Origin: an uncultured Saprospiraceae bacterium
GTDB lineage: Bacteria; Bacteroidota; Bacteroidia; Chitinophagales; Saprospiraceae
Direction: 5' to 3'
NCBI GenBank assembly: GCA_937950315.1
Contig: CALFDU010000038.1
Span: 1-43,311 of the forward strand
Length of the DNA: 43,311 nucleotides
In this document: piece after piece, positions 1 through 8,249 of the stretch
Position numbering within the stretch: the first letter of the stretch is position 1
Layout of the letters: every line of letters starts with the position of its first letter
Made by a program: the position numbers and the translations under genes
The notes under the pieces: generated by a model
Databases searched by the model: none
What the model was told of the DNA's origin: nothing
The model's input: only the letters and a program-made list of their open reading frames with translations

Positions 1-1598
1 ATAATCGGTGTACGATGTATGTAAGTTCCATTGTCGACCAGCATTACCAATTCAATCTGATTTCCTGTAAAACCACTTTCGATTTCATAGTTAACTGTAA
101 ATTCTTGTCTTTGACCAGAATTCATATTCATGTCAGAGTAAATGTTATTCGTTAGTGTAACACCTGGCGTTTCTGAAATTACAGAGAAGTCAATCGCACC
201 TTGCATCAAACCAGACTTTTCAAAATCAAAAATCAAAGATCCTGCGCTGGCAGTTAAAGTGTTCTGAGGGAAAAGCTCTTTGGCAAACCCATAGCTAAAC
301 AAAAGATGTGCTGCATTTAGATTCATTCTTACCGTGGACTTGTTGAAGAAGTCAATTTGGTTTTGGTTTGGCCAGAATGATGGTCCTACTTCAGGAGTCA
401 TGCTATAAATTTTGTTTTTTTCATCTTGCTCACCATACATGTAATCGTCACTATCTCCATTCACGGTATATCCTACAGTCTCTGTGCCAGTACCTAAGAA
501 AAAGTTGTTTTCAAAATTCATACCTCTTCCGATAGACTTGAATAGTACATCTTCATCTGTTGGTTCATCTGAATATCCCCAAGGGTGAATCAAAAGATTA
601 CCGAACGTGTGGTAATTTAATGAGATCTGGAAATTATTGTCTTTACACAGTTGAGCCGTAGCTTGTGTCTCAGGTTCTGAGAATGCTGAAGGACCTCTGT
701 AAGTTTGGTCATTTTCATTTGTAGAAGAGCCAGTATCATCAAATCCCCAAAAGAATCCATAGTTTCTGTTTAAGTCAACCCCTACTTTTTCACCCGATGC
801 ATTCGCAAATCTGTTCTTCCTCCAGAATCCTCCTCCTTGTGGATTGGTCGTTTCATTCCATACATATCCATCTGGATTGACGATCGGTTGAAAAAACATA
901 GCAGTATTGTCTACCAAATATTTAACCTCTGGATCCGTTTCGTAATTTTCCAATAGATACCACATATAGAAAATCATCTGAGACAGAGAGTTAGGCTCTC
1001 TTGCATGGTGCAAAGAGTTGTAGTAAATCTGAGGCTCAGTATCTTCAATGTTGTTTGGATCATCAGAAATCACTAGATAATATAGATTTCTTCCTTCATG
1101 TGTCACAATATCTCCAATAGCCAATCTTTCAGTTATCAGATTTGGGTACAAATCACTCATCTTGTCCAATTCCACCAATGCCTCATCATAAGTAAGATAA
1201 CCACCCATGGATCCAAATTCGTAATTGGCAGGTGTTTCATAATCATATAATTCTTCTTCAGCCTGAGCACCTTCGCATTCCACTGAACGCAATGAAAGGT
1301 CAACATAATGATGGTCGTCCGTTCCGTGTGTATTGTAAAATGACTCGACATCATCAATGATTACTTTCCATTCAAACCCCGCTTGACGCAAGATTTCTAA
1401 TTCGTGTTCACTATAAACATTGATGAGGTGCTTGTGAGGAGCTCTTTCTCCATGATCACATTCCAGTCCCAACTTGGCCAATTCATGAATATCATGACCG
1501 ACAAGATCAATTTTAATTTTTGAAAATTTTGGGACTTCTTGCGCAAATACAGCAGTTACAAGAAATGTGTATAGCAAGCTTAGTATGACTTTGTGCAT
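1..1598 (-). CDS. M14 family zinc carboxypeptidase, secreted (3' end outside window)
   Basis: Exported metallocarboxypeptidase that would trim C-terminal residues from peptides outside the cytoplasm. The ATG at 1598 opens a signal peptide (MHKVILSLLYTFLVTAVFA-Q). The zinc-binding pair lies in HAREP (H198, E201). The substrate-binding motif DLNRNYG (N277, R278) follows, and TPEVG carries the probable catalytic Glu403. A beta-rich region follows the peptidase domain and runs off the window at about residue 532, so any T9SS sorting domain is not visible. The gene is transcribed leftwards and is divergent from the DUF2911 gene at 2031. The family call rests on the motifs and their order; the substrate is unknown. 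Confidence 0.93.
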   Translation of the reverse strand, partial: MHKVILSLLYTFLVTAVFAQEVPKFSKIKIDLVGHDIHELAKLGLECDHGERAPHKHLINVYSEHELEILRQAGFEWKVIIDDVESFYNTHGTDDHHYVDLSLRSVECEGAQAEEELYDYETPANYEFGSMGGYLTYDEALVELDKMSDLYPNLITERLAIGDIVTHEGRNLYYLVISDDPNNIEDTEPQIYYNSLHHAREPNSLSQMIFYMWYLLENYETDPEVKYLVDNTAMFFQPIVNPDGYVWNETTNPQGGGFWRKNRFANASGEKVGVDLNRNYGFFWGFDDTGSSTNENDQTYRGPSAFSEPETQATAQLCKDNNFQISLNYHTFGNLLIHPWGYSDEPTDEDVLFKSIGRGMNFENNFFLGTGTETVGYTVNGDSDDYMYGEQDEKNKIYSMTPEVGPSFWPNQNQIDFFNKSTVRMNLNAAHLLFSYGFAKELFPQNTLTASAGSLIFDFEKSGLMQGAIDFSVISETPGVTLTNNIYSDMNMNSGQRQEFTVNYEIESGFTGNQIELVMLVDNGTYIHRTPI

Positions 1599-1831
1599 GT
1601 AATAATGTTTTGGCCAAAGATAAAATCTAAATCATTTGTTGAAGTATATCAAGAGGACATTTATTGGAATAAGTAGCCAACATGCCTAACTATCCATTAT
1701 TTATGGCCAAAATCTCCTCTACCAATGGGTTGCAACATAAATGTTAGTATACAACTAGGTCACTTACTGATCTTTTTTCCTCAATATTATCATAGATGAA
1801 GTGCCATAAATGGAAGAAGATTTAAGTTTGA

Positions 1832-1960
1832 GCAAAACTTTCCGAAGACAAAAATGTTGTTTATGGGGTAGTATTGATAAAAGACGGGTCAGCTGTTTTA
1901 GACAAGGTATTTATTGATGATGAAGAGATTTCAACCTTACTGGATGACATCCAGGAGTAG
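1832..1960 (+). pseudogene. Possible relic of a small gene (C-terminal fragment)
   Basis: An open frame of about 42 codons with no ATG. It reads through GVVLIKDGSAVLDK and ends acidic (STLLDDIQE) at TAG 1958-1960. The ATG at 1810 lies in another frame and gives only a short peptide, so a frameshift near 1830-1845 could have broken a small gene. The family was not recognised. It could equally be a chance open frame. Confidence 0.2.
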
Positions 1961-1998
1961 CACCTTGATTATATAATTCAGCTATCTTAACAAAAAAT

Positions 1999-2006
1999 TA
2001 TCTTTG
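1999..2006 (+). promoter_or_regulatory. Bacteroidota -7 box upstream of the DUF2911 gene
   Basis: TATCTTTG matches the Bacteroidota -7 consensus TAnnTTTG exactly and sits 24 bases before the ATG at 2031. No TTG was seen at the usual -33 distance, so this is a half-supported promoter. Confidence 0.4.
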
Positions 2007-2030
2007 TAATAAATTAATGAAATATATAAT

Positions 2031-3128
2031 ATGAAAAACCTAATTCTACTTTTTTTATTTTCCTTTTTTATGTTCCAGGCTCCTACAATAGCCCAGGAGA
2101 AGTCAGAATGGCCAGCTTTGGATAAAAGCCCGCTTCAGTTCTCGTACTATCCAGCAGATGCTGCTTGGAGAAATTATCTTTCAGGAGATGCAAGAACAAA
2201 AAGACCGAAAATTAAGGTTACTTATTCTTCACCTGCAGTGAATGGCAGAACCGTCTTCGGTGATTTGGTGCCTTACGGCAAAGATTGGAGAGTCGGTGCA
2301 AACGAAGCAACGGAAGTTATTTTTTACAACGACGTTGAAATCAATGGCAAAACTGTTGGCAGAGGAATTTACACCATGTTTGCAGAAGTAAATGAAAAAT
2401 CATGGAACATCAGTTTCTCAACAGAAAAAGGTCTTTGGGGTGCGGAGAACAGAGACAAATCAAAAGATGTGGCTCGTGTTGAAGTACCTACAGTCACAAC
2501 CAATTCTTTAAGAGAAAATCTTGCTATCGGTTTCAGAGAAATTGACGACCTAAGTGCACACATGGTAATCTCTTGGGATGGAACTACAGTCAATGTGCCG
2601 ATTGCATTCAATGTAGTGAGCTTTCCTGATGAAGATGCAAGCCCAGGGGATATGGTTCAGTACCCAGATAACTCAAGATTCAGAAATTACCTGAAGCCAG
2701 AGCAATTAGAAGAGGCAGTGCCTGTTGTGCGTATTACTTACGGAAGACCACAGATGAAGGAAAGAGAAATTTTTGGTTCACTTGTAGCATACAACAAAGT
2801 ATGGCGATTGGGTGCCAATGAGTCTACAGAAATAACACTTTACGAAGACATAACTGTAGGAGAAGATGTAATCAAGTCAGGAAGATATAACTTGTATGCA
2901 ATCCCTACTGCCACCGAATGGACTTTGATCTTTAATACGGATATGCCTGCATGGGGTAGTGCCAATAGAGATGAAGAAAAAGATGTTTACAAGATCAAGA
3001 TTCCTGTAACGCAGGATTCAGAAGTCTTAGAAGCATTGTCTATCAGATTCCAAGAGAATGATGGAAACAATGCATCCATTATTTTTGGATGGGATAAGAC
3101 AAGAGCAACAATGAACTTTAGTTACTAA
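2031..3128 (+). CDS. Secreted protein with two tandem DUF2911 domains
   Basis: A 365-residue exported protein of unknown function. Residues 1-21 form a signal peptide ending in TIA-Q. Two copies of the same domain follow, at about 28-200 and 205-365. Each has the landmarks RNYL, a Y-G-x-P/S-P-style strand, a G-x-L-V-x-Y segment, the GANEATE/GANESTE motif and an S/ANRDxxKDV segment. DUF2911 is a Bacteroidota-rich family usually found once per protein, so an internal duplication is likely. An exact -7 box lies upstream and a strong terminator downstream, so it appears to be monocistronic. Biochemical function is unknown. Confidence 0.9.
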   Translation: MKNLILLFLFSFFMFQAPTIAQEKSEWPALDKSPLQFSYYPADAAWRNYLSGDARTKRPKIKVTYSSPAVNGRTVFGDLVPYGKDWRVGANEATEVIFYNDVEINGKTVGRGIYTMFAEVNEKSWNISFSTEKGLWGAENRDKSKDVARVEVPTVTTNSLRENLAIGFREIDDLSAHMVISWDGTTVNVPIAFNVVSFPDEDASPGDMVQYPDNSRFRNYLKPEQLEEAVPVVRITYGRPQMKEREIFGSLVAYNKVWRLGANESTEITLYEDITVGEDVIKSGRYNLYAIPTATEWTLIFNTDMPAWGSANRDEEKDVYKIKIPVTQDSEVLEALSIRFQENDGNNASIIFGWDKTRATMNFSY

Positions 3129-3147
3129 TTAGTTTAATGATTTTGTG

Positions 3148-3185
3148 AATGGGAATCTTGATCTGTCAAGGTTCCCATTTTTTTT
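3148..3185 (+). terminator. Rho-independent terminator of the DUF2911 gene
   Basis: A 14-bp stem, AATGGGAATCTTGA paired with TCAAGGTTCCCATT (one G-T pair), a four-base loop and then a run of eight T. It lies 20 bases after the stop codon at 3128, between convergent genes. Confidence 0.88.
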
Positions 3186-3206
3186 GTGCAGAAGTGAATA
3201 ACCAAG

Positions 3207-4151
3207 TTACATTTTGATGAACCTTTTGTATTCAATACTTGAGTCGGGGTAGATGATTTTTATAAAATAATTTCCTCCCCTTAAAAACGATATATTTATT
3301 ACATTCCTTTTATTTGCCTCATCAATTTGTGTCAGTATTTTGCCATTAAAATTTAGGATTTGTATTTGATTTGAGGTTTTGTTTGTCTCAAGCGTTATTT
3401 CGTCATATACAGGATTTGGATAGACAACTGTTTCATTATCCAACTCTAATTGGCTAGTTGAGGTGCTAAGACGACAGTCCCAAAGAGAACCAATGCAGTA
3501 GGAATATAATCCATATCCTTTTACTGCTGAGATAATGTTTGTAAACTCATTCAACAATCCATTAGTATATCCAACTCCTTCAATTAAATTTTGATCATGG
3601 GAATAAAAATATTGGCTAAAGCCTAAAACTCGTCTAGGCTCACCGTAAATGTTAATGGTGGTATCCAATTTAACTTCAGGTGGATAAGTGGAAAAATCAA
3701 CCATACAATCATTGCTTATATCGCCCACTGTTATATCAAAATCAAACAACAGAATTTCATTATTAGCAATAGCAAAAGAATCTCTGCAAGGAATTGCAAT
3801 GGAAGCATTATTGAATTGATAGAGCACTGGGAGTAAATAAACTTTACGATTGACAATATCATCTCTCATAAATCCCATAAGATCACTAGATGTCACACTA
3901 AATTCTTTCTCAAGTGTCTGATTGTCATATTGGACATCCAGATGATAGTAAAGCAATTTTTTGTAAAGGGTTTGATTTATTGTGGTGTCTCCTTCAATGC
4001 GAAAGGCCCACCCATTGAGATTGTAATCACCATAGCCAGTAACGATCCATGTCGCAGATTCAACTGCCATGGGTTTGTAAGCTTGGGAATGGATTGTTAT
4101 AGAATTGAAAACCATCCAAAGTAGTAAACAAAATTTTGGAAGCTGTTGCAT
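3207..4151 (-). CDS. Unknown secreted protein with T9SS type A sorting domain
   Basis: A 314-residue protein with an N-terminal signal peptide (to about HSQA, residue 24). The last ~75 residues form a T9SS C-terminal sorting domain, starting VVYPNPVYDEITLE and ending with GGNYFIKI and YKRFIKM. The domain directs passage through the type IX system and surface attachment or release. The central ~210 residues, containing four scattered cysteines, match nothing I recognise. The gene is convergent with the DUF2911 gene and lies downstream of the FG-GAP gene on the same strand. The start is an ATG preceded by a near-match -7 box (TAATTTTA). Confidence 0.85.
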   Translation of the reverse strand: MQQLPKFCLLLWMVFNSITIHSQAYKPMAVESATWIVTGYGDYNLNGWAFRIEGDTTINQTLYKKLLYYHLDVQYDNQTLEKEFSVTSSDLMGFMRDDIVNRKVYLLPVLYQFNNASIAIPCRDSFAIANNEILLFDFDITVGDISNDCMVDFSTYPPEVKLDTTINIYGEPRRVLGFSQYFYSHDQNLIEGVGYTNGLLNEFTNIISAVKGYGLYSYCIGSLWDCRLSTSTSQLELDNETVVYPNPVYDEITLETNKTSNQIQILNFNGKILTQIDEANKRNVINISFLRGGNYFIKIIYPDSSIEYKRFIKM

Positions 4152-4305
4152 ATTGTTTTTCTAAAATTAATGATTTAGATAATGATTTGAATATGTTGAA
4201 GTAGACAAGGCTTTAAATTTAATAGCCTTTTTGAAGTGGGTCGATTTTGAGAAAGATTGCAAACCATTGATTCTTGTGTGTCTAAATCTAATTATCGAAC
4301 ATGAA

Positions 4306-6162
4306 TTAATTGCATCCATCCAAATTTGCCTCAAAGTCAAAGGCGACATCTGTTTCAAAACCAATTTTTAATTCCACATAATCAACAGCCGATGCATGGA
4401 CGGCTCCGAGCATTGTCGAACTTGTTTTTAATTGGTTGTCGGATGAATAATCTCCACCATCCAAATCACCAACAAGATACAAGTTGGTATTGCATGGATT
4501 GACACAATCTGCTGCATCAGCTAAGACTTCAATGGGTAGTGAAGTCGCTTCACAACCCGAGCCATCCGTCACAGTGAAAGTATATATTCCTACACCCACC
4601 ATGATACTGTTGCTTGTCTCGCCGGTTGACCATTCAAAAGTACTGTTGACATCTTCCGTGATGGCATAAAGTTCAATCTGATCTGAAGCAGAACACATGG
4701 TGTGATTTCCATTGGTAGCAATCTCTGCAGAAGCATTACAATTGTTTACTTCGGTAATTTCTAAAAATTGATTGATGGCTACATTGTATAAGGTGTCGTT
4801 TATACCAGAAGGCCAATAAACGATCAATTCATCAATGGTACTGTAAGTTCCCAAGCCAAAATTTTGAGTAAAACTATTCGTGATGCCATAACTTTCTCCA
4901 GCTCTTACTTCACGCAACATGGTTCCCCATCCACCAATGATTTCAATTTTTGCACCAACGGCATTTCTATTGGAAACAGTTCCTTCAAGAGTAACCGATA
5001 GAAAATTATTGGTGTTTCCATCATTCATCCACAGGATATCATCTATGTTGCTCGGGTTATTATAACCTGTTGCATGACTTGTATACACATCAAGAAATCC
5101 ATCCTTGTTTAAATCACCTACCGCAAAAGAATGATTGGACCCAAATGGATTGGTGATTTCAGTAAAAGTCTTGTCTCCATTGTTGGTGTAATAAATATCG
5201 GATAGCACGAGATCCACAAATCCATCGTTGTCAAAGTCTTTCATCAATGCTTGCACAATTGATGTCCCTGAAGCAGAGATGCCACTGCTGGCAGTGATGT
5301 TGACATAAGTCCCATTGTCGTTTTCAAATAGTTGGCTATCCTGATCGTGGTTGGCAACAAAAAAATCAAAATCTCCGTCGTTGTCTATGTCTTGAAACTC
5401 AGCAGTCCAAGATTGCGCTCCTATGTCCAATCCATAACTTGCCGCAGACTCTGTAAAGTTTCCATTTCCATCATTGACCCATAATTGATTGATCCTTCTT
5501 ACATCCGTTGGGTCTGATACTCCCAATCTACATTTGGCAATGTAAAGGTCTATGTCTCCATCTTGATCAAAGTCTGTCCAGCAGATTCCATAATTACCTG
5601 CATTGTTACTTACCGGTGTGAACAGTTCAAAATCGATAACTGTATCGTCGTGAAAAAGCGCTCCATTGCCGTCGTTCATCCAAATTTTATTGACACCATC
5701 ATCATGGCAAGACATTAGGTCGATATGCCCATCATTGTCAATGTCTGCAAAGCCAGTGGCTTGTGCAAAATAACTAGGCCCATCTAAGTAGTTGGTACTG
5801 TAGGTGTCATCACCATTGGCGGTGAGAAAAACTTTGTCATTGTATGCTCCACTCATGTAAAGATCATTGTAGCCATCATTGTCAGTATCACCGATGGCCA
5901 AAGCCCAAGCATCTGTCGTCTGCCCATGAATATGTAGCGTAAAAGTATTGTCTGCATTCTGATAGTAAATGATGAGATCTTCGGTATCATCCAAAGCTAC
6001 GATATCATCGTACCCATCCCCATTTAAATCATTGATGCCGATTGGAGCTGCGCTATTTGGAATGCCAGTTCCGAGTAAACTGGTTTCATTGGTGAAGCTC
6101 AATTGCGCAGATACCAGGTGTCCAAAAAATAGACATAAAGTTGTAAGGATTGTAAGTTTCAT
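4306..6162 (-). CDS. Secreted FG-GAP repeat protein with ASPIC/UnbV domain
   Basis: A 618-residue exported protein. A signal peptide (to VSA-Q, about residue 20) is followed by a run of FG-GAP/VCBS-type repeats from about 30 to 390, each marked by calcium-loop-like D-x-[ND]-x-D-G motifs such as DLNGDGYDD and DFDQDGDID, implying a seven-bladed beta-propeller. An ASPIC/UnbV segment (about 395-470, NAVGAKIEI to VYWPSG) follows. The C-terminus (VELKIGFETDVAFDFEANLDGC) resembles the three-strand domain that often ends secreted Saprospiraceae proteins. The fold resembles CRTAC1-type extracellular binding proteins. No enzymatic residues were seen; an adhesion or matrix role is a guess. Confidence 0.88.
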   Translation of the reverse strand: MKLTILTTLCLFFGHLVSAQLSFTNETSLLGTGIPNSAAPIGINDLNGDGYDDIVALDDTEDLIIYYQNADNTFTLHIHGQTTDAWALAIGDTDNDGYNDLYMSGAYNDKVFLTANGDDTYSTNYLDGPSYFAQATGFADIDNDGHIDLMSCHDDGVNKIWMNDGNGALFHDDTVIDFELFTPVSNNAGNYGICWTDFDQDGDIDLYIAKCRLGVSDPTDVRRINQLWVNDGNGNFTESAASYGLDIGAQSWTAEFQDIDNDGDFDFFVANHDQDSQLFENDNGTYVNITASSGISASGTSIVQALMKDFDNDGFVDLVLSDIYYTNNGDKTFTEITNPFGSNHSFAVGDLNKDGFLDVYTSHATGYNNPSNIDDILWMNDGNTNNFLSVTLEGTVSNRNAVGAKIEIIGGWGTMLREVRAGESYGITNSFTQNFGLGTYSTIDELIVYWPSGINDTLYNVAINQFLEITEVNNCNASAEIATNGNHTMCSASDQIELYAITEDVNSTFEWSTGETSNSIMVGVGIYTFTVTDGSGCEATSLPIEVLADAADCVNPCNTNLYLVGDLDGGDYSSDNQLKTSSTMLGAVHASAVDYVELKIGFETDVAFDFEANLDGCN

Positions 6163-6193
6163 AAATAGGAAAGTTAATAATCAATAAGATAGT

Positions 6194-6201
6194 TATATTT
6201 G
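6194..6201 (+). promoter_or_regulatory. Bacteroidota -7 box upstream of the gene at 6219
   Basis: TATATTTG is an exact TAnnTTTG match, 18 bases before the ATG at 6219. No clear -33 TTG was seen. It lies in the 56-base gap between two divergent genes. Confidence 0.4.
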
Positions 6202-6218
6202 ATATAAAATCATTAGAC

Positions 6219-7184
6219 ATGAAGCATTTCTTCCGTTTTAACCGCATAGGGTACATGCTTGTACTGGCTTTTTTAATTTTGACTTCAAGCCATGCTCTAC
6301 AAGCTCAAGAAAGTGATATTGTAGAAAAGTTGGGTCTTGAAAGTTTCGAGTTTAAGTTTGGAGTTTCAAGAGGAGTAGCGCAGGAGTATTCTACATTCCG
6401 AGATGGCGAACGCTTGCTATTTTCTAGAATCTCTGACTCGACCCAACTCCGCACTTTCCAAATGGTCAATTTTGAAGACCGAAGGTTGTTTAGTAGGATG
6501 AGTGGAACCTTCATGGAAATATCCAGAAGCTTCAAGCCCATCAAAAATGACATCCAACTAAATATAGGAATCAGGCACTCAAGAAACCTGATGGAGTACA
6601 TCGGCGAATCGAGGGTAAACGAAGTGTACTCCGAGGTAAGCGACACATTATTTGTCGCACCTCCCAGTACTGATCCGAGTCCACTGATTGTAGATGGTCT
6701 TGAATGTGATACATTGATTCCACAATTCGGAGATTTTAGCAGAGACCCAAGGATGTTATTGGGCAGTCTTGCTTTGACAACCCAATTGACAAAACCGTTT
6801 TTCGATCGAAAGCTTTTCGTTTCTGGAGGTGCTGATTTTATGTTCTCTTATTCACGTAGTCATACGGTTGCATCCAATGAGTTATTTTCGTTTTCGACAC
6901 CAGATGGGGTAAGGTGTTCTTATAGAGGGAATGCAGTCATGTTGGATGAATTGCCAATCCCTAAAGTTGTGGTCCACGGTGGTGTGCAATTTTTCCCGCA
7001 TCCACGTTTTGGCATTGAACTGCAAGTTAGAAAGCACTTACTAAATATTTTCCCAGAAGGTTCTTCTTTTGCGCACAGGCCCATGTCCTTTCAGCTTGGC
7101 TGGATTGTTAGGTTACAGGATGATTTTATGGCTGGAAAGAAGTTGGCGAGACAACAGAGGAAGATGGAAAAGAGTAATAGATAA
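6219..7184 (+). CDS. Unknown exported protein, probably an outer-membrane beta-barrel
   Basis: A 321-residue protein, family not recognised. Residues 1-30 form a signal peptide (hydrophobic LVLAFLILTSS, ending LQAQ). The rest has alternating polar and hydrophobic strands, for example FEFKFGVSRG, IQLNIGIRHSR, LFVSGGADFMFSYSRS and FGIELQVRKHL, which is typical of small Bacteroidota barrels. The tail (KKLARQQRKMEKSNR) is strongly basic. It is divergent from the FG-GAP gene and has a -7 box upstream. No catalytic motif is visible. The barrel call rests on strand pattern only. Confidence 0.7.
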   Translation: MKHFFRFNRIGYMLVLAFLILTSSHALQAQESDIVEKLGLESFEFKFGVSRGVAQEYSTFRDGERLLFSRISDSTQLRTFQMVNFEDRRLFSRMSGTFMEISRSFKPIKNDIQLNIGIRHSRNLMEYIGESRVNEVYSEVSDTLFVAPPSTDPSPLIVDGLECDTLIPQFGDFSRDPRMLLGSLALTTQLTKPFFDRKLFVSGGADFMFSYSRSHTVASNELFSFSTPDGVRCSYRGNAVMLDELPIPKVVVHGGVQFFPHPRFGIELQVRKHLLNIFPEGSSFAHRPMSFQLGWIVRLQDDFMAGKKLARQQRKMEKSNR

Positions 7185-7238
7185 TTCTTTTTTAGTTTAT
7201 TTTCGCTTGCGCAAATATTGGTACCAAGATAACAGACA

Positions 7239-7553
7239 ATGGCAAAAATAGATCTTTCGGGAAATTCGGGCTGGCAAAGTAAGACCAGTGATAAAATCAA
7301 ATCATTACAGAACGGCAGCTATGACTATTCTGAAACGGTTCTTTCAGTAGGAACCCACAGACCTGACTGGATAGCTTCAGGCCTTATTATCCAAGTAGTA
7401 GAAGGAGAGTTAAGTTTGATGCTGTCCAATGAACCATCTGTTTATGAAAAGGGCCAAATCATATATCTAAACGAAGAGAATATGGTTAATCTTGAAATGG
7501 TTGTTTCTTCAGAAGTAACACTAGGAGTATTTAAAGAAAAAGCCAAGAATTAG
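7239..7553 (+). CDS. Small cytoplasmic protein, possibly cupin-like
   Basis: A 104-residue protein with no signal peptide or membrane segment. The middle (about residues 42-85: WIASGLIIQVVEGELSLML, then YEKGQIIYLNEEN) looks like the strand-turn-strand pattern of a single cupin barrel, with G and E at the turn positions, but the metal-binding His residues of typical cupins are absent. It begins 54 bases after the preceding gene on the same strand and could be cotranscribed with it. The function is unknown. Confidence 0.65.
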   Translation: MAKIDLSGNSGWQSKTSDKIKSLQNGSYDYSETVLSVGTHRPDWIASGLIIQVVEGELSLMLSNEPSVYEKGQIIYLNEENMVNLEMVVSSEVTLGVFKEKAKN

Positions 7554-7667
7554 AAAATCAAGTACAATATTTTCATCCATTTCATTCGATCAAAACGCTA
7601 ACCCCTTGAAAAACAAGAGCTAAGGAGAAAATCGGCATAAATCGACCATATAAAATAGCCATTCATA

Positions 7668-7700
7668 TTTGCTTAAATAACAAAGGACTGTTTATATTTG
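7668..7700 (+). promoter_or_regulatory. Promoter of tRNA-His
   Basis: TTTG at 7668-7671, then 21 bases, then TATATTTG at 7693-7700, an exact TAnnTTTG -7 box. The predicted start of transcription is about 7705, roughly 30 bases before the mature tRNA. Both Bacteroidota promoter elements are present. Confidence 0.65.
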
Positions 7701-7736
7701 CAGCCCATTGAATCTTTAATTGGATTTGATCAAGAC

Positions 7737-7811
7737 GGTAGTTGTAGCTCAGTTGGTTAGAGCATCGGATTGTGGTTCCGAGGGCCGTGGGTTCGAATCC
7801 CATCTTCTACC
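7737..7811 (+). tRNA. tRNA-His (anticodon GTG)
   Basis: A full cloverleaf is visible. The extra G(-1) typical of tRNA-His is at 7737, opposite C73. The D stem is GCTC/GAGC, the anticodon stem TCGGA/TCCGA carries the GTG anticodon at 7772-7774, and the T arm is GTGGG-TTCGAAT-CCCAT. The acceptor stem GTAGTTG/CTTCTAC has two T-T oppositions. CCA is not encoded; the next bases are CATA. The gene has its own promoter and terminator. Confidence 0.97.
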
Positions 7812-7816
7812 CATAG

Positions 7817-7850
7817 TGAGACAGTTTGCAAAAGCTGTCTCATTTTTTAT
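7817..7850 (+). terminator. Terminator of tRNA-His
   Basis: An eight-base-pair stem TGAGACAG / CTGTCTCA, extended by T-G and T-A pairs around a GCAA loop, followed by six T. It starts six bases after the tRNA. Confidence 0.85.
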
Positions 7851-8249
7851 TTGTAGTGTTTTGTATTCATTTGATACAAGGGTTTAGAATAGATAATTCT
7901 ATTCACTTTTTAGTTTAGAACTATTCTTAATACAATAAATAGGTTTAAAGACAAGAGAAACATACTACTGTGTAAAAGCTCCAATTTGTCAACTTTCTCT
8001 CTCAATAATCTATCTGAAATTCATGTAAATGCTGTTGTATCTAAGGTGACATCAGCTAGGTTATCATCGACATTAATTTGTTTGGTATTTTTGCAATAGG
8101 ACTATAGTTGCTCTAAATTATACTGCAATACATTATTCATCATAAAAATGTGTGGGAATATAATTCTTCTAAAGGAAACAAGTATTGGTTAGCAGCACAT
8201 TTTGCCATGCCTACAGCAACAAGGAAAGCAATGGAAAAAAGATCAAAAT
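7851..8249. other. AT-rich intergenic region
   Basis: About 400 bases with no convincing gene on either strand. A TATTTTTG sequence at 8086-8093 fits the TAnnTTTG box and is a candidate promoter for the gene at 8250, although that implies a leader of about 150 bases. Nothing else was seen. Confidence 0.5.

Larger units (their letters stand above)
1599..2030. other. Intergenic region between divergent genes, with a possible gene relic
   Basis: This 432-base stretch separates two divergent genes. No intact gene was found. One frame on the plus strand stays open from just after a TGA (1829-1831) to a TAG at 1958-1960 and reads like a protein C-terminus (for example GVVLIKDGSAVLDK), but it has no start codon. 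A perfect TAnnTTTG box lies near the right end. Confidence 0.5.
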
